Positions 18,215 through 26,959 of a stretch of DNA of 64,000 nt are shown here, piece after piece (position 1 is the stretch's first letter; each line of letters opens with the position of its first letter). Location: positions 1 through 64,000 of the forward strand of contig NZ_SIRE01000003.1 in assembly GCF_004307995.1 (NCBI RefSeq). Reading direction: 5' to 3'. The stretch comes from Paenibacillus thalictri. GTDB taxonomy: Bacteria; Bacillota; Bacilli; Paenibacillales; NBRC-103111. The notes under the pieces were generated by a model. It was given only the letters and a program-made list of their open reading frames with translations, searched no databases and was not told where the DNA came from. The translations under genes and the position numbers were made by a program.

Positions 18215-18634
18215 CTATTCCTGCCAGGTCACAGGTTTATCGAGTATGACGCCATCTGTCATCACCCATTGTTTAAGACTGCCCGCTTGGACTTGAATAA
18301 CGATGAAAAATAAATCGCCGGTACCATTATTGCGAAGCGTGCGTTCGCCTTCAGGGGAAACACGGATAGCCGTTCCTTCCTTCACATCAAAAATCTGTCC
18401 GTCCACCTGAAATTGACCTCGGCCGCCAGTGAAAAGGTATAACTCTTCGTTCTCGCGATGGGTGTGATAGAACGGGATTGAGCCCCCTTCGGGCAGTTGA
18501 TTCAGTGAAACTTCCATACCGGTTAGTTCAAGCCTGTCCTTCAGAAAATACTTGCCTGGGGCGGGGTCTTTCGACGTATTCAAAAGATGGTTAAAAGGAC
18601 CTGCTTCCACAACACTGAAATGATTTCCATTCAT
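18215..18634 (-). CDS. Cupin-domain protein
   Basis: A 139-residue single-domain cupin. The metal-binding motif is visible as HTHRENEELYLFTGGRG (two His, a Glu and a downstream segment typical of cupin motif 1). A second motif follows in the EGTAIRVSPEGERTLRNN region, where the usual second-motif His is replaced, so metal binding may rest on fewer ligands. The substrate is unknown; such proteins are often small-molecule binders or isomerases. The ribosome site is AAAGGAAG. It is transcribed divergently from an HxlR regulator over a shared palindromic operator and is the obvious target of that regulator. Confidence 0.85.
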   Translation of the reverse strand: MNGNHFSVVEAGPFNHLLNTSKDPAPGKYFLKDRLELTGMEVSLNQLPEGGSIPFYHTHRENEELYLFTGGRGQFQVDGQIFDVKEGTAIRVSPEGERTLRNNGTGDLFFIVIQVQAGSLKQWVMTDGVILDKPVTWQE

Positions 18635-18816
18635 ATATTAACTTCCTTTCAATCTTAGTTTTATTAGAAATACACGAACGTATAGAATGTAAGTCACGTA
18701 AGCGAATGAAGTTTTGCTTCGCATGCGATAGCGACAAAAACTTCTTCGGGGCTTAAGTTTCTGATATCACCGGTTCATGCCATGATCTCCTCTCGATATG
18801 GATTGATTTCAAACCA

Positions 18817-18845
18817 AGTATAATCATTATACTTGCAAATTACAA
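18817..18845 (-). promoter_or_regulatory. Promoter of the cupin gene
   Basis: On the minus strand TTGTAA (18840-18845), 17-base spacer, TATACT (18817-18822). The operator palindrome at 18827-18851 covers the spacer and -35 box, so a bound regulator would block RNA polymerase. Confidence 0.6.
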
Positions 18846-18851
18846 GTATAA
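18827..18851. promoter_or_regulatory. Palindromic operator for the HxlR regulator
   Basis: A perfect inverted repeat, TTATACTTG then seven bases then CAAGTATAA. Further direct CAAGTA boxes lie at 18815, 18864 and 18885, so successive boxes are 28, 21 and 21 bases apart, the last two spacings being two helical turns. They overlap both divergent promoters. The adjacent HxlR-type protein is the likely ligand. Confidence 0.7.
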
Positions 18852-18874
18852 ACTTTTGATTTGCAAGTACAAGC

Positions 18875-18903
18875 TTGCGAAAAACAAGTACAAATCATAT
18901 AAT
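18875..18903 (+). promoter_or_regulatory. Promoter of the HxlR regulator gene, possibly giving a leaderless mRNA
   Basis: TTGCGA (18875-18880), 17-base spacer containing a CAAGTA box, and a perfect TATAAT (18898-18903). The expected start of transcription, about seven bases further on, coincides with the ATG at 18910. Confidence 0.6.
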
Positions 18904-18909
18904 AAGATC

Positions 18910-19338
18910 ATGAAAAAACGAACATCTTCCGTATGTCCAATCGTATATTCGCTCGACATCTGGGGCGATCCCTGGAGCTTGATCATCCTTCGGGATGTCC
19001 TGATCCACAACAAACGGTATTACCGCGAGTTTCTCGCTTCACGAGAGCGTATCTCCACCAACATATTGAGCGCACGCCTCCAATCGCTGGTTGAAGCGGA
19101 CCTTCTCGTGAAGACCGAGGGCGAAACGAATCGTGCGCAGACGATGTACCGGCCAACCCAGAAGGCGCTTGATCTGTTTCCGGTCATTTTTGCCATCATG
19201 CACTGGGGGCTTAAATACAATCCAAATACTGACATGAGTATACCGATCATGAAGGAACTAGTAACCGACGAAAATGGGCTGAAGCAACGCTTGTTACGCA
19301 ATTTTGACGATGTTAGCGATCCTACATTGGGGCAGTGA
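18910..19338 (+). CDS. HxlR-family winged-helix transcriptional regulator
   Basis: A 142-residue regulator from the chosen start ATG 18910; an in-frame ATG at 18856 lies upstream of the promoter and is unlikely. HxlR features are clear: the CPIVYSLDIWGDPWSLIILR opening with its single cysteine, the MarR-like recognition segment FLASRERISTNILSARLQSL, and the YRPTQKALDLFPV wing end. It probably binds the CAAGTA palindromes between itself and the divergent cupin gene and controls both, including itself. The effector is unknown; several HxlR proteins sense aldehydes or redox state through the conserved Cys. No ribosome site precedes the ATG, consistent with leaderless translation. Confidence 0.88.
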   Translation: MKKRTSSVCPIVYSLDIWGDPWSLIILRDVLIHNKRYYREFLASRERISTNILSARLQSLVEADLLVKTEGETNRAQTMYRPTQKALDLFPVIFAIMHWGLKYNPNTDMSIPIMKELVTDENGLKQRLLRNFDDVSDPTLGQ

Positions 19339-19345
19339 CAACTAA

Positions 19346-19368
19346 CCCGGTCCCCCTTAGCTCCACCA
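19346..19368 (+). repeat. tRNA-Ala 3' tail
   Basis: CCCGGTCCCCCTTAGCTCCA followed by CCA is the degenerate T-arm and acceptor end of a tRNA-Ala. It follows the HxlR stop codon closely and is itself followed by a terminator. With the 5' half at 18060-18102 it brackets the cupin/HxlR pair. Confidence 0.55.
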
Positions 19369-19380
19369 AATACCACGCAC

Positions 19381-19404
19381 AAACGGCAGAAATGCCGTTT
19401 TTTT
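19381..19404 (+). terminator. Terminator after the HxlR gene
   Basis: AAACGGCA, three-base loop, TGCCGTTT and a run of T: a textbook rho-independent terminator. Confidence 0.85.
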
Positions 19405-19522
19405 GTTGATATTTTATGCTGTCCACTCATATGAGATGGTCATATTGATGGTTAGAAAATGAGTATGGCAGCATCTACTGATGAATCGCCGGATTTGATT
19501 ATCTGCCAGATCTATATATTTC

Positions 19523-19552
19523 TTGACCCAAAGAAATTTTGCATATTATTAT
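19523..19552 (+). promoter_or_regulatory. Candidate promoter of the GLUG/SLH surface-protein gene
   Basis: TTGACC (19523-19528), 18-base spacer, TATTAT (19547-19552), about 70 bases before the start codon at 19623. Confidence 0.45.
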
Positions 19553-19622
19553 ATACCTAAAGGAATATAATTGAGCGTCGAAGTCGGAACTACGAAAGAT
19601 CAATGATTAAGGGAGAAGAAAA

Positions 19623-21866
19623 ATGAAGAAGACGGCCATTATTCTATGCATGCTTCTATTAGTATTACAGACGTTCCCGATGCTTGGCGGGATAAAAAAA
19701 GCGCATGCGGCAATGGCCGGAGGCGGTACGTCCTTAAATCCCTATATCATCATGACGCCGCAGGACTTGTCCGACATTCGCAATAATTTGTCGGCTGCCT
19801 ACAAGCTGGGAGCGGATATCGATCTGGCGGGGTATGATAACGGGGATCATAAAGGTTGGCTGCCCATCGGTGATACCTCCCATTTTTTTACCGGAACGCT
19901 GGAAGGGAACGGATATGCAATCCGGAACTTAACGATCGACCGCACTTCTACACACTTAGGACTGTTTGTCGGCATTCTTTCTCCGGGCAAAGTGAACGAT
20001 ATTCATTTGCTGGATGTTAATTTGAAAGGTTTTCAATATATAGGCGGCATTGCAGGCGCTAATTCCGGTACGATCTCAAATTCGTATGTAACCGGTAGTG
20101 TATACGGCAGTAGCGCTTATATTGGTGGAATGGCAGGATTTGCTGCCGGTTCCTTCCAAAACTCGTATGCAGCCGTCAACGTAAGTGGTACCTCGCGAGT
20201 TGGTGGATTGGTGGGTGACTTTGCCAATGGCGGGAACATCCTAAACTCGTATGCGACAGGCAGCGTAACAGGAACTAGCAATGTCGGCGGTTTGGCAGGA
20301 AATGTAGCAGGTGGCTTTACTGCTACAAGCATCCAAAACTCGTACGCAACGGGCGATGTAACGGGAACTAGCGCTGTTGGCGGCTTGGCAGGGAAAATCT
20401 CCGGTGACTCCACTTACATCGCCAGCATCCAAGGTTCGTATTCGACAGGGATTGTAACGGGCAGCGGCAGCGATATCGGCGGTTTGGTGGGGCTAGCAAC
20501 ATCACCGTCAGACATCACGGACTCGTTCTGGAATATGGAAACGTCCGGTCAATTGACCAGTGCTGCGGGAGCCGGGAAAACTACGGCACAGCTAAAAATG
20601 CAGAGTACATACTCAGGTTTGGATTTTAATACGGTTTGGGGCATTCGCGACGGAGAAACGTACCCGTATTTGCTTGCATTCAAACCCATTCTTACCGTCA
20701 ATCCGCTTACGCGGGTATTGTATAACTTATCTTCCGGGCAAAATGAGGTTTCCGTGACAGGGACGGTTTATGACGCCAGCATCGGCGTACACATGAATGT
20801 CGATTATGTCGTTAAAGACAGCTCGAATGCCACCGTTGCCAGCGTAACGCACAATACCTATTCCAACGGTGGAGCGCAAGCGATTGTCCGCACAGTTCCG
20901 CTGACAGGGCTGGTTAGCGGAAGCTATACGTTAATGGTTTCAGCCACGCAGTCTTATAATGCACCTGTTGCGGCAGCGCCGCTGGCTTTTACAATAGACG
21001 CCGACCCGCCTTCCGTTAGCTTCGGAACCAACGGGAGTAGCTGGGCGCAGTCGGCATCCACTACGGTAACGGTAAACGACACGGGAAGCGGAGCCGATGT
21101 CTCAACGCTGCAGTATGCATGGACGCAAAGCACATCTACGCCGGCAGGCGGGTGGACGAATTTCTCCAGCGGAGATACGCTAACCCAGCTTAGCGGCGAT
21201 GGGAATTGGTATTTGCACGTTCGCGCTGCAGACGTTGCAGGGAATGTTACGAATATAATTTCGAATCCGTTTATGATCGACAACACGGCTCCGACTGCCG
21301 CTATATCCAGTACAGCAGGCGGCACAGTCAACACAGCTTTCCCGATTACGATCACCTTCAGCGAACCTGTAAACAGCTTTAATGCTGGCGGCATCGTAGT
21401 AGGCAACGGCACGGTTTCAAACTTGACTTCCGTCAGCGCCTCTGCTTACACGGCAACGGTTACGCCGATCTCGAGCGGTCAACTGGTAACTGTTCAAGTT
21501 GCTGTCAATGTGACGACCGATGCGGCCGGGAATGGCAACACAGCATCTACAGTAGTCAGTTTCTTGTATGACACGACTAAGCCAACCGTTGTTTTCGGCG
21601 GTTTCACAGCCAATCAGGTCTTCTCCAATCCGCCGAGTGCAGTGTTCGTTACCGTCAGTGAAGCTGTATATTGGGTGGCAGGCGGTGCGCCGTTGACTTC
21701 GGCCAATGCGCTTGCGCTTCCACTTATTACGATGGAGAAAGATAACGCGGCTTTTTCAACCTATTCGTTCAGCTATGATGAGCTCTCTCGAACATACACC
21801 CTGACATTTAACGGCATGCTTGGAGACGGCGTTCGCAGCTGGCAGCGTGTTGAAAAATGCAAGTAA
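19623..21866 (+). CDS. GLUG-repeat/Ig surface protein, N-terminal part (frameshifted)
   Basis: Front part of an S-layer-type surface protein. Residues 1-30 are a secretion signal (KKTAIILCMLLLVLQTFPML, cut after AHA). Residues 35-245 carry five or six GLUG-type repeats with the pattern GGLAG, NSYATG, VTGTS, and a closing DSFWNMETSGQ segment. Residues 355-745 contain bacterial Ig-like domains, one with a TVNDTGSGADVSTLQYAWTQ unit. The frame breaks near 21826 and ends at 21866; the continuation is in the neighbouring frame from about 21827. One extra base there would explain it, so this is one gene split by mutation or by a sequence error. Ribosome site GGGAGAAG. Confidence 0.8.
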   Translation: MKKTAIILCMLLLVLQTFPMLGGIKKAHAAMAGGGTSLNPYIIMTPQDLSDIRNNLSAAYKLGADIDLAGYDNGDHKGWLPIGDTSHFFTGTLEGNGYAIRNLTIDRTSTHLGLFVGILSPGKVNDIHLLDVNLKGFQYIGGIAGANSGTISNSYVTGSVYGSSAYIGGMAGFAAGSFQNSYAAVNVSGTSRVGGLVGDFANGGNILNSYATGSVTGTSNVGGLAGNVAGGFTATSIQNSYATGDVTGTSAVGGLAGKISGDSTYIASIQGSYSTGIVTGSGSDIGGLVGLATSPSDITDSFWNMETSGQLTSAAGAGKTTAQLKMQSTYSGLDFNTVWGIRDGETYPYLLAFKPILTVNPLTRVLYNLSSGQNEVSVTGTVYDASIGVHMNVDYVVKDSSNATVASVTHNTYSNGGAQAIVRTVPLTGLVSGSYTLMVSATQSYNAPVAAAPLAFTIDADPPSVSFGTNGSSWAQSASTTVTVNDTGSGADVSTLQYAWTQSTSTPAGGWTNFSSGDTLTQLSGDGNWYLHVRAADVAGNVTNIISNPFMIDNTAPTAAISSTAGGTVNTAFPITITFSEPVNSFNAGGIVVGNGTVSNLTSVSASAYTATVTPISSGQLVTVQVAVNVTTDAAGNGNTASTVVSFLYDTTKPTVVFGGFTANQVFSNPPSAVFVTVSEAVYWVAGGAPLTSANALALPLITMEKDNAAFSTYSFSYDELSRTYTLTFNGMLGDGVRSWQRVEKCK

Positions 21867-23427
21867 CAATATGCTGGACGCAGCAAACACAAGCTTCACC
21901 GTGACCGCGCCGGCTGTAACCGGTATGTCTGTTACCCCGGCCAGCTTTACAAGCGCAGGGGGCAACGCGACCGTCGCCGTCACAGGCTCGAATCTTCTCG
22001 GGCAGACTGTCAGCATATTTTTGGATGGCGCAGAAGCTGCAACGGCGAACGTTAGCAGCCCGTCAAGAGCATCAGGAACCATTGTGTTTCCGCCAAATAC
22101 GACGACAAGTGATCAAACGCATACCATTACGGTGTATCTAAATGGCGCCGCGCTTTCAGGCGAATCCGCAGCCGTGACCGTGTCGCGTGTACCGGGCAGC
22201 TATACGAGCAGCAGCTCCAGGTCTGCCATTCCTGAGCCAGTCATTGACAATAACGGCATATCGCTTAACCCCACTACCATCGACATGACGAAGCCGTCCG
22301 TCACGCTGGAAGTTACGCCAAAGGATGGCGTAGCCTATATCAGCATACCGGCAACCATCTTAACCAGCATCGAGGGCAAAAATGCTAGCTTTTTCATCGA
22401 GATCAAAACTCCATATGGCAGCTATCAAGTACCGGTCAATCTAGCTTCGCTCATTCCGGGGCTGGAGGATTTGCTGGATCAAAACAACCTTCAAGCCGAG
22501 GATATTAGCTTCAACATCGTGTTGACCAACAAGTCCGGCGACAAGAATATCCAAACGGCATTATCGAATGGCTTGCCTAATGGCAAAGTGATGGGGGCAG
22601 CTGTTGATTTTCATATCGATATTTTCAACACGAAGACAGGGCAACAAATCGGGACGGCGGATCAATTTGACAAGGCGTTGACAAGAATCATTCCGATGCC
22701 GAAAGACATGAGTGTCATCCCTGTGCAATGGGGCGCGTTCCGTTATAACGAAACGGCGCAGAAGTTTGAGTTTGTTGCCGCCAAGAAGGTCGAAATTGAC
22801 GGTGTGTGGTGTATGATGATCAGCTCCTATTCCAACAGCGTATATGTCGTAGCGCAAAATGCGGTCAGCTATACTGACGTGCAAAAGCATTGGAGCCAGT
22901 CGTTTGTCGAGCTTGCTGCGGCGAAAGGGCTTGTGGAAGGCGTTGGCGGCGGGCTATACAATCCCGATCAATCTGTAACTAGAGCGGAGTTTACCGCTAT
23001 GTTAGTCCGGGCATTGGGACGCGGCACAACTACAAGCAGCATAGCGGCATATGACGATGTGAAGCAAGGGGTATGGTATTTCGATGTGGTAACGAAGGCC
23101 AAGGAGCTTGGGCTGCTAGGCCTTGTGAAAGGAAGCCGCTTCATGCCGGATCAGCCGCTCACGCGCGAAGAAATGGCGAGCATGCTGGCGGCCGCGCTTG
23201 CGCTTGAGAAGCTGCCGCTGTCTAAGGAATTTACAAACATGGACGGCTACAAGGATATTAATAGCGTTGACGCGACTTACCTGGATGACGTTCGCACCAT
23301 CGTTACACTTCAAATCATGACAGGTACAGATGAGGATACATTCAGTCCGAAAAGTGAAACGACACGCGCACAGGCGGCGGTTGTGTTTATCAGGACGCTG
23401 CAAACACTGGGATTAATTGATAAATAA
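21820..23427 (+). CDS. SLH-domain surface protein, C-terminal part (frameshifted)
   Basis: Back part of the protein that begins at 19623. The reading resumes in the next frame with FAAGSVLKNASNNMLDAANT, which completes the Ig-like domain cut off upstream. An IPT/TIG-like domain follows, then a module of about 230 residues before the SLH domains that is shared with the proteins at 48968 and 53486. Three SLH domains end the protein: YTDVQKHWSQSFVELAAAKG, YDDVKQGVWYFDVVTKAKEL and YKDINSVDATYLDDVRTIVT. SLH domains bind pyruvylated secondary cell-wall polysaccharide. The apparent TTG start at 21820 has no good ribosome site and is probably an artefact of the frameshift. A terminator follows at 23439. 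Confidence 0.82.
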   Translation: METAFAAGSVLKNASNNMLDAANTSFTVTAPAVTGMSVTPASFTSAGGNATVAVTGSNLLGQTVSIFLDGAEAATANVSSPSRASGTIVFPPNTTTSDQTHTITVYLNGAALSGESAAVTVSRVPGSYTSSSSRSAIPEPVIDNNGISLNPTTIDMTKPSVTLEVTPKDGVAYISIPATILTSIEGKNASFFIEIKTPYGSYQVPVNLASLIPGLEDLLDQNNLQAEDISFNIVLTNKSGDKNIQTALSNGLPNGKVMGAAVDFHIDIFNTKTGQQIGTADQFDKALTRIIPMPKDMSVIPVQWGAFRYNETAQKFEFVAAKKVEIDGVWCMMISSYSNSVYVVAQNAVSYTDVQKHWSQSFVELAAAKGLVEGVGGGLYNPDQSVTRAEFTAMLVRALGRGTTTSSIAAYDDVKQGVWYFDVVTKAKELGLLGLVKGSRFMPDQPLTREEMASMLAAALALEKLPLSKEFTNMDGYKDINSVDATYLDDVRTIVTLQIMTGTDEDTFSPKSETTRAQAAVVFIRTLQTLGLIDK

Positions 23428-23438
23428 GCGTCATCATT

Positions 23439-23479
23439 AAGCCCGCTTGAACAGAGAATTTTCTGCTCAGGCGGGTTTG
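23439..23479 (+). terminator. Terminator of the GLUG/SLH gene
   Basis: AAGCCCGC and GCGGGTTT close a long hairpin whose inner arms also pair (TTGA with TCAG region, CAGA with TCTG), followed by TTTGT. Confidence 0.65.
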
Positions 23480-23490
23480 TCCATGTCTAT

Positions 23491-23555
23491 GGCAGTGAAA
23501 CGGACTCGCTTGGGAGAGCGCATCGCTGCCAAAGATGAGGTCAGGGTACCATATA
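23491..23555 (+). repeat. tRNA-Ala-derived repeat, left of the tubulin/GTPase island
   Basis: GGCAGTGAAACGGACTCGCT, TGGGAGAGCGC, ATCGCTGCC and GATGAGGTCAGGG form a decayed tRNA-Ala D arm, anticodon arm and variable region. The first 31 bases agree with 44310-44340 at 26 positions, including the part that differs from tRNA-Ala, so the two copies share a recent ancestor. They bracket the IS4 remnant and the whole tubulin/GTPase gene cluster. Confidence 0.6.
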
Positions 23556-23557
23556 AG

Positions 23558-23602
23558 AAGCCTTTAAATGCAAGGATTTCCGTGTATTTAAAGGCTTTTT
23601 TC
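23558..23602 (+). terminator. Terminator behind the tRNA-Ala-derived repeat
   Basis: AAGCCTTTAAAT, a 16-base loop, ATTTAAAGGCTT and TTTTT. A strong terminator in the position usual for a tRNA transcription unit. Confidence 0.85.
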
Positions 23603-23655
23603 GATGCCTAAATAGGCCTTGTTAAAAAATAAAAAATCCAATTCAAATAATGAAC

Positions 23656-24945
23656 TCAACTTAAGCAGCATGAAATTGGCAAACAAGCCTTGATGTTGCT
23701 GGGCAGACGGGCAATCCGATTCAGAAGTTGACGCTGAATCAGAGCCAAAAGCTTTTTGCCTGCTTTTGTAGCGATTTCGTTGACGACATCAAGCAGTTGT
23801 TGCAGGGCGACCACCCAGTCGAGTGTGCCCACTTCATTGCACAGCAAATAGAACAAACCGCCAAAGGTGTGAGCGTCCGTACGCTGCCGATGATGCCAAG
23901 CCAGTAGAATATATCTTGAGAACACAATCGTCGTATGGCTGACCAGCAGATTATAGGAACGGCCGTGAAACTCCTTCTGCAAACGGAGCAGTGACTTGGT
24001 GCATTTGAAGAAGACTTCGATGTCCCAGCGGATCGCGTAAATACAAATCACGTCCTCAATAGAGAGCGTCAGATCCGTCGTCAGCTCCGCGAGCCACTCA
24101 TTCTTCTTCGAGCAATGACGGACAAACACCACATGAACAGGGATTCCATAAGCCAGTTTGGTTCGGATCGAACTAAGGACGCGCTTTTTGCTCTCTACAG
24201 GAGACGCTAACACGTATAGTTCTTTCAGCGACAGCTTCTTGCATTAAACAAGGAGACGCTTATTGTCGTTCTTGACCATGCCGATCACGTCGAGCCCACG
24301 GGGCAACGACTTCACCAATGAGAGGCGCCTGCGTGAACCAACTGTCCATTAAGACGTAGGATGCGGTGGTTCCGGCTGCTAAAGCACGATCAAGCATGTT
24401 ACCTGTTACCTGCGGAGCCGATTGGTGCGTTTCCTGCCGCCGTTTGTCGAGGTTCTCGCTCATGCCGTTAATCGCCGATTTGCTCGAGCTAAGGAGCGCA
24501 AAGTCCAGCGGCAGGAAGGTGTGACCGTAAGACCAGCCCATGGTGAGCATTCGAAATCCTTTGTAATAAGCGCCGGTAGTATGTTCTTTGAACTTAGTAA
24601 GTAGCTCTACGGCTTTTCTACGATTACGTTCGAACATCGCATCGTCGATGATCATGACTGAGTCCCGATCCGCAGACGTAAGAGCACTGACCTTCTGCAC
24701 CTTGGCGACGCTAAGCGACGTCAGAAAACGACGCCAGGCAAAGCCAGCATGATTGAGAAAATGATAAACCGCATCCTTACTAGCCATGGAGTCGCCCTTA
24801 CTGCTCTCGAGCAGGCGAAACCAGTTCTTCTGATGGAACAAAAGGACGAAGCCAAGTTGAAACAGACGGGCACGCTAAAGCCAAATCGCTTTCGAAATCC
24901 AGCTAGCTGAAGATATCTCAGCACGTTGAGTTCTTGAAAAATCAT
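23656..24945 (-). pseudogene. IS4-family transposase, inactive
   Basis: DDE transposase of the IS4 family broken into at least three frames. From right to left on the minus strand, it opens MIFQELNVLRYLQLAGFRKR, changes frame near 24840, and continues through VMIIDDAMF (first catalytic Asp) and YVLMDSWFT (second Asp). It changes frame near 24290, meets an in-frame TAA after NDNKRLLV, and resumes at LSLKELYVLASPVES. The IS4 signature Y-2-R-3-E-6-K is intact as YAIRWDIEVFFKCTK near 24030. Two frameshifts and one nonsense codon make it non-functional. The outer ends (about 23620 and 25060) could not be fixed because I saw no convincing terminal repeats. Confidence 0.85.
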
Positions 24946-25196
24946 TTGGCAGTTGATTCAGGTCGGGTTGGTGGGCAATCATAGGGTAGGCACCTCTTCG
25001 GTTTGAAGTGATTGCTCGACACTCTCACTTTATCAAGCGAAGCGGTGTTTTTCTATTTTAGCAAGTCATCTATCTGATTTGCTTATAAATTCTGTAGCCA
25101 CAACGATTCAAGCCAATTCTCGCTCTGCGAAAGTTGAGTAATGAACAAGAAAATTTAGATTTGAAAATATCCTTAGCTTGTTTAGGAAGCTGTGGT

Positions 25197-26945
25197 TTAT
25201 TGGTTCAATCCACTAACATCAATAACATAAGCATGTATGGTTTGGGTTCCTTTCTTAATCTCGCTGTCACTCGTCCATTTCCCTGTGATCATTGCACTGC
25301 CCGTCTTAAAAGCAAAGGGTCCAGATAAGAGTAAGTATTCTCCGTTGTAGGGAATTACGGCAGTATTTCCATCGGTAGTCAAAATTTGCGCATTAAACCT
25401 TACCTTTTTATTTCGATAATTGCTCAAATTATCTAAGCTAATCTCCGCATAATCGGGTTTAATACGGGTAAAGCCATACATTCCATCGCGGAACTCATAG
25501 TAGGATTGCTGACCGGCCCCATTGCCTGTAGTGTTGTCAACGAGTAAGATGCCTGAGCCCTCGATTTGATAACGATCTGCTTCCACATCCCAAATCTTCC
25601 TCAGGGCAGAGCCTTCCAGCACGTATGCAGCATAACGGAATTGGCGATTGGTTGAGCTGCCTTCAATGAGAATAAGAGGCTGGCCTTGGACACTCAATTT
25701 AGGTTCAAACCGAACCACCTTCGGTTGAATATCTTCGATGTTGCCTACAGCATAATGTACATTACCATTCTGCAGTAGTCGGGCCAATCCGAGTTTCTTT
25801 CCCTCTACTCCAATGACAGATACAGTCGAATTAGCAGTTCCTTTACTATTGTGTACGATAGTGTAATTGCTGCCCGGAGCTGCCTTTTGGAACAATCGAC
25901 CGGGATCATTCTCAAGCATGCGCAGCTCTGCATCTCGCACACGACCTGACGTATCTGTTAAGGCACTAAGCTGTTGGTACAATTCAATGCCCTTGTCATA
26001 GTTAGCAGATGAAGCCGTGAATTGTTCTGCTTGCTTTATCCACTCTCTCACATGGTATTGGATCAAAGCTGTTACTTCATTACTCGTGCTTACCCAGGAC
26101 TCATTGCTCTGAAATGCTTTTGCTTTAGCTGCATACTCAACTATGTTATTTTGCTCGAAAATTTGTTGCAGCTGTTCCTTGGCGTAAGTTTCGATTTTGG
26201 CAGGCATCCATGCAAGCTCAAAACCTTGATCTTGGTAAAGCTTTTGAATGCGAGCGGCTTCAATCAGTGCATCTTCAAAGCTTTTCTCTAGTAAGATAGA
26301 CCCTAGTCTGGCTTGTTCGAATGAATCTACGAGTGCCACTCCTTCGTCTATTTGTTTGGTGTTGTCCTTATCATAAATTGCATAAAGACTCAACAGTTGT
26401 TGCAACTCTGGGTCATCCGAAAAAGTCTTCTTGCTTAGTTTAGACTGAATGCTTTTTATCAATCGTTTTCTGGCATCCGAGATATCGTCTGAAAACAATT
26501 TATCCAATTTATAAAAATCAATCGCCTGACTGAAGACTTTTTTTGTGAACTCTTCTGGATCGGAATCATATTTTTCTTTCTTTTCTTTGTAACTTGAAAA
26601 AGCGGCTAGCAGGCGGGATACGTCTTTAGCATCATTAGCTGACTCCACTTCTGTTTTAATGGCAGTGAGTATGTTTTTAATTTGGGAGACCGGTTGAAGT
26701 TGAAATAGTGCTTCTTGGGTTTCCTTGTCTTTATAGTTTAGTGACTGGTTAGCAGCAGTGGAGCGGTAATGTTCCTCAGCTTCAATAAGCCTGCCGGAGG
26801 CAAGGTTTGAAGCTGCCAAGTTATAGTCCTGAATACGTATCCAGCTCATGTAAATTTTATAAAATGTAATGGCTACAGCACAGATAACCAGTATAAGCAT
26901 GATGCGACTGTACCAGGCGGAACGCCGATATGACATAGAAAACAA
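25197..26945 (-). CDS. Membrane-anchored protein of the tubulin/GTPase system, unknown function
   Basis: A 582-residue protein that I cannot assign to a named family. One transmembrane helix near residues 15-37 (IMLILVICAVAITFYKIYMS) follows a short Arg-rich cytoplasmic start, so the bulk is extracytoplasmic. Residues about 40-340 are helical and TPR-like, with segments such as LASGRLIEAEEHYRS. Residues about 350-510 are beta-rich, and the last 70 form a small OB-like fold (KKVRFNAQILTTDGNTAVIP). It is the last gene of a three-gene leftward unit, 14 bases after the zinc-ribbon gene, divergent from the VWA/tubulin operon. The shared intergenic region suggests a common system. Confidence 0.6.
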   Translation of the reverse strand: MFSMSYRRSAWYSRIMLILVICAVAITFYKIYMSWIRIQDYNLAASNLASGRLIEAEEHYRSTAANQSLNYKDKETQEALFQLQPVSQIKNILTAIKTEVESANDAKDVSRLLAAFSSYKEKKEKYDSDPEEFTKKVFSQAIDFYKLDKLFSDDISDARKRLIKSIQSKLSKKTFSDDPELQQLLSLYAIYDKDNTKQIDEGVALVDSFEQARLGSILLEKSFEDALIEAARIQKLYQDQGFELAWMPAKIETYAKEQLQQIFEQNNIVEYAAKAKAFQSNESWVSTSNEVTALIQYHVREWIKQAEQFTASSANYDKGIELYQQLSALTDTSGRVRDAELRMLENDPGRLFQKAAPGSNYTIVHNSKGTANSTVSVIGVEGKKLGLARLLQNGNVHYAVGNIEDIQPKVVRFEPKLSVQGQPLILIEGSSTNRQFRYAAYVLEGSALRKIWDVEADRYQIEGSGILLVDNTTGNGAGQQSYYEFRDGMYGFTRIKPDYAEISLDNLSNYRNKKVRFNAQILTTDGNTAVIPYNGEYLLLSGPFAFKTGSAMITGKWTSDSEIKKGTQTIHAYVIDVSGLNQ

Positions 26946-26959
26946 GGTAAGGTTCCTCC

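Noticed and set aside
17912-18313. A 133-codon plus-strand frame as a gene
   Set aside because: It runs across the tRNA-Ala 5' half and the end of the cupin gene, and has no ribosome site.
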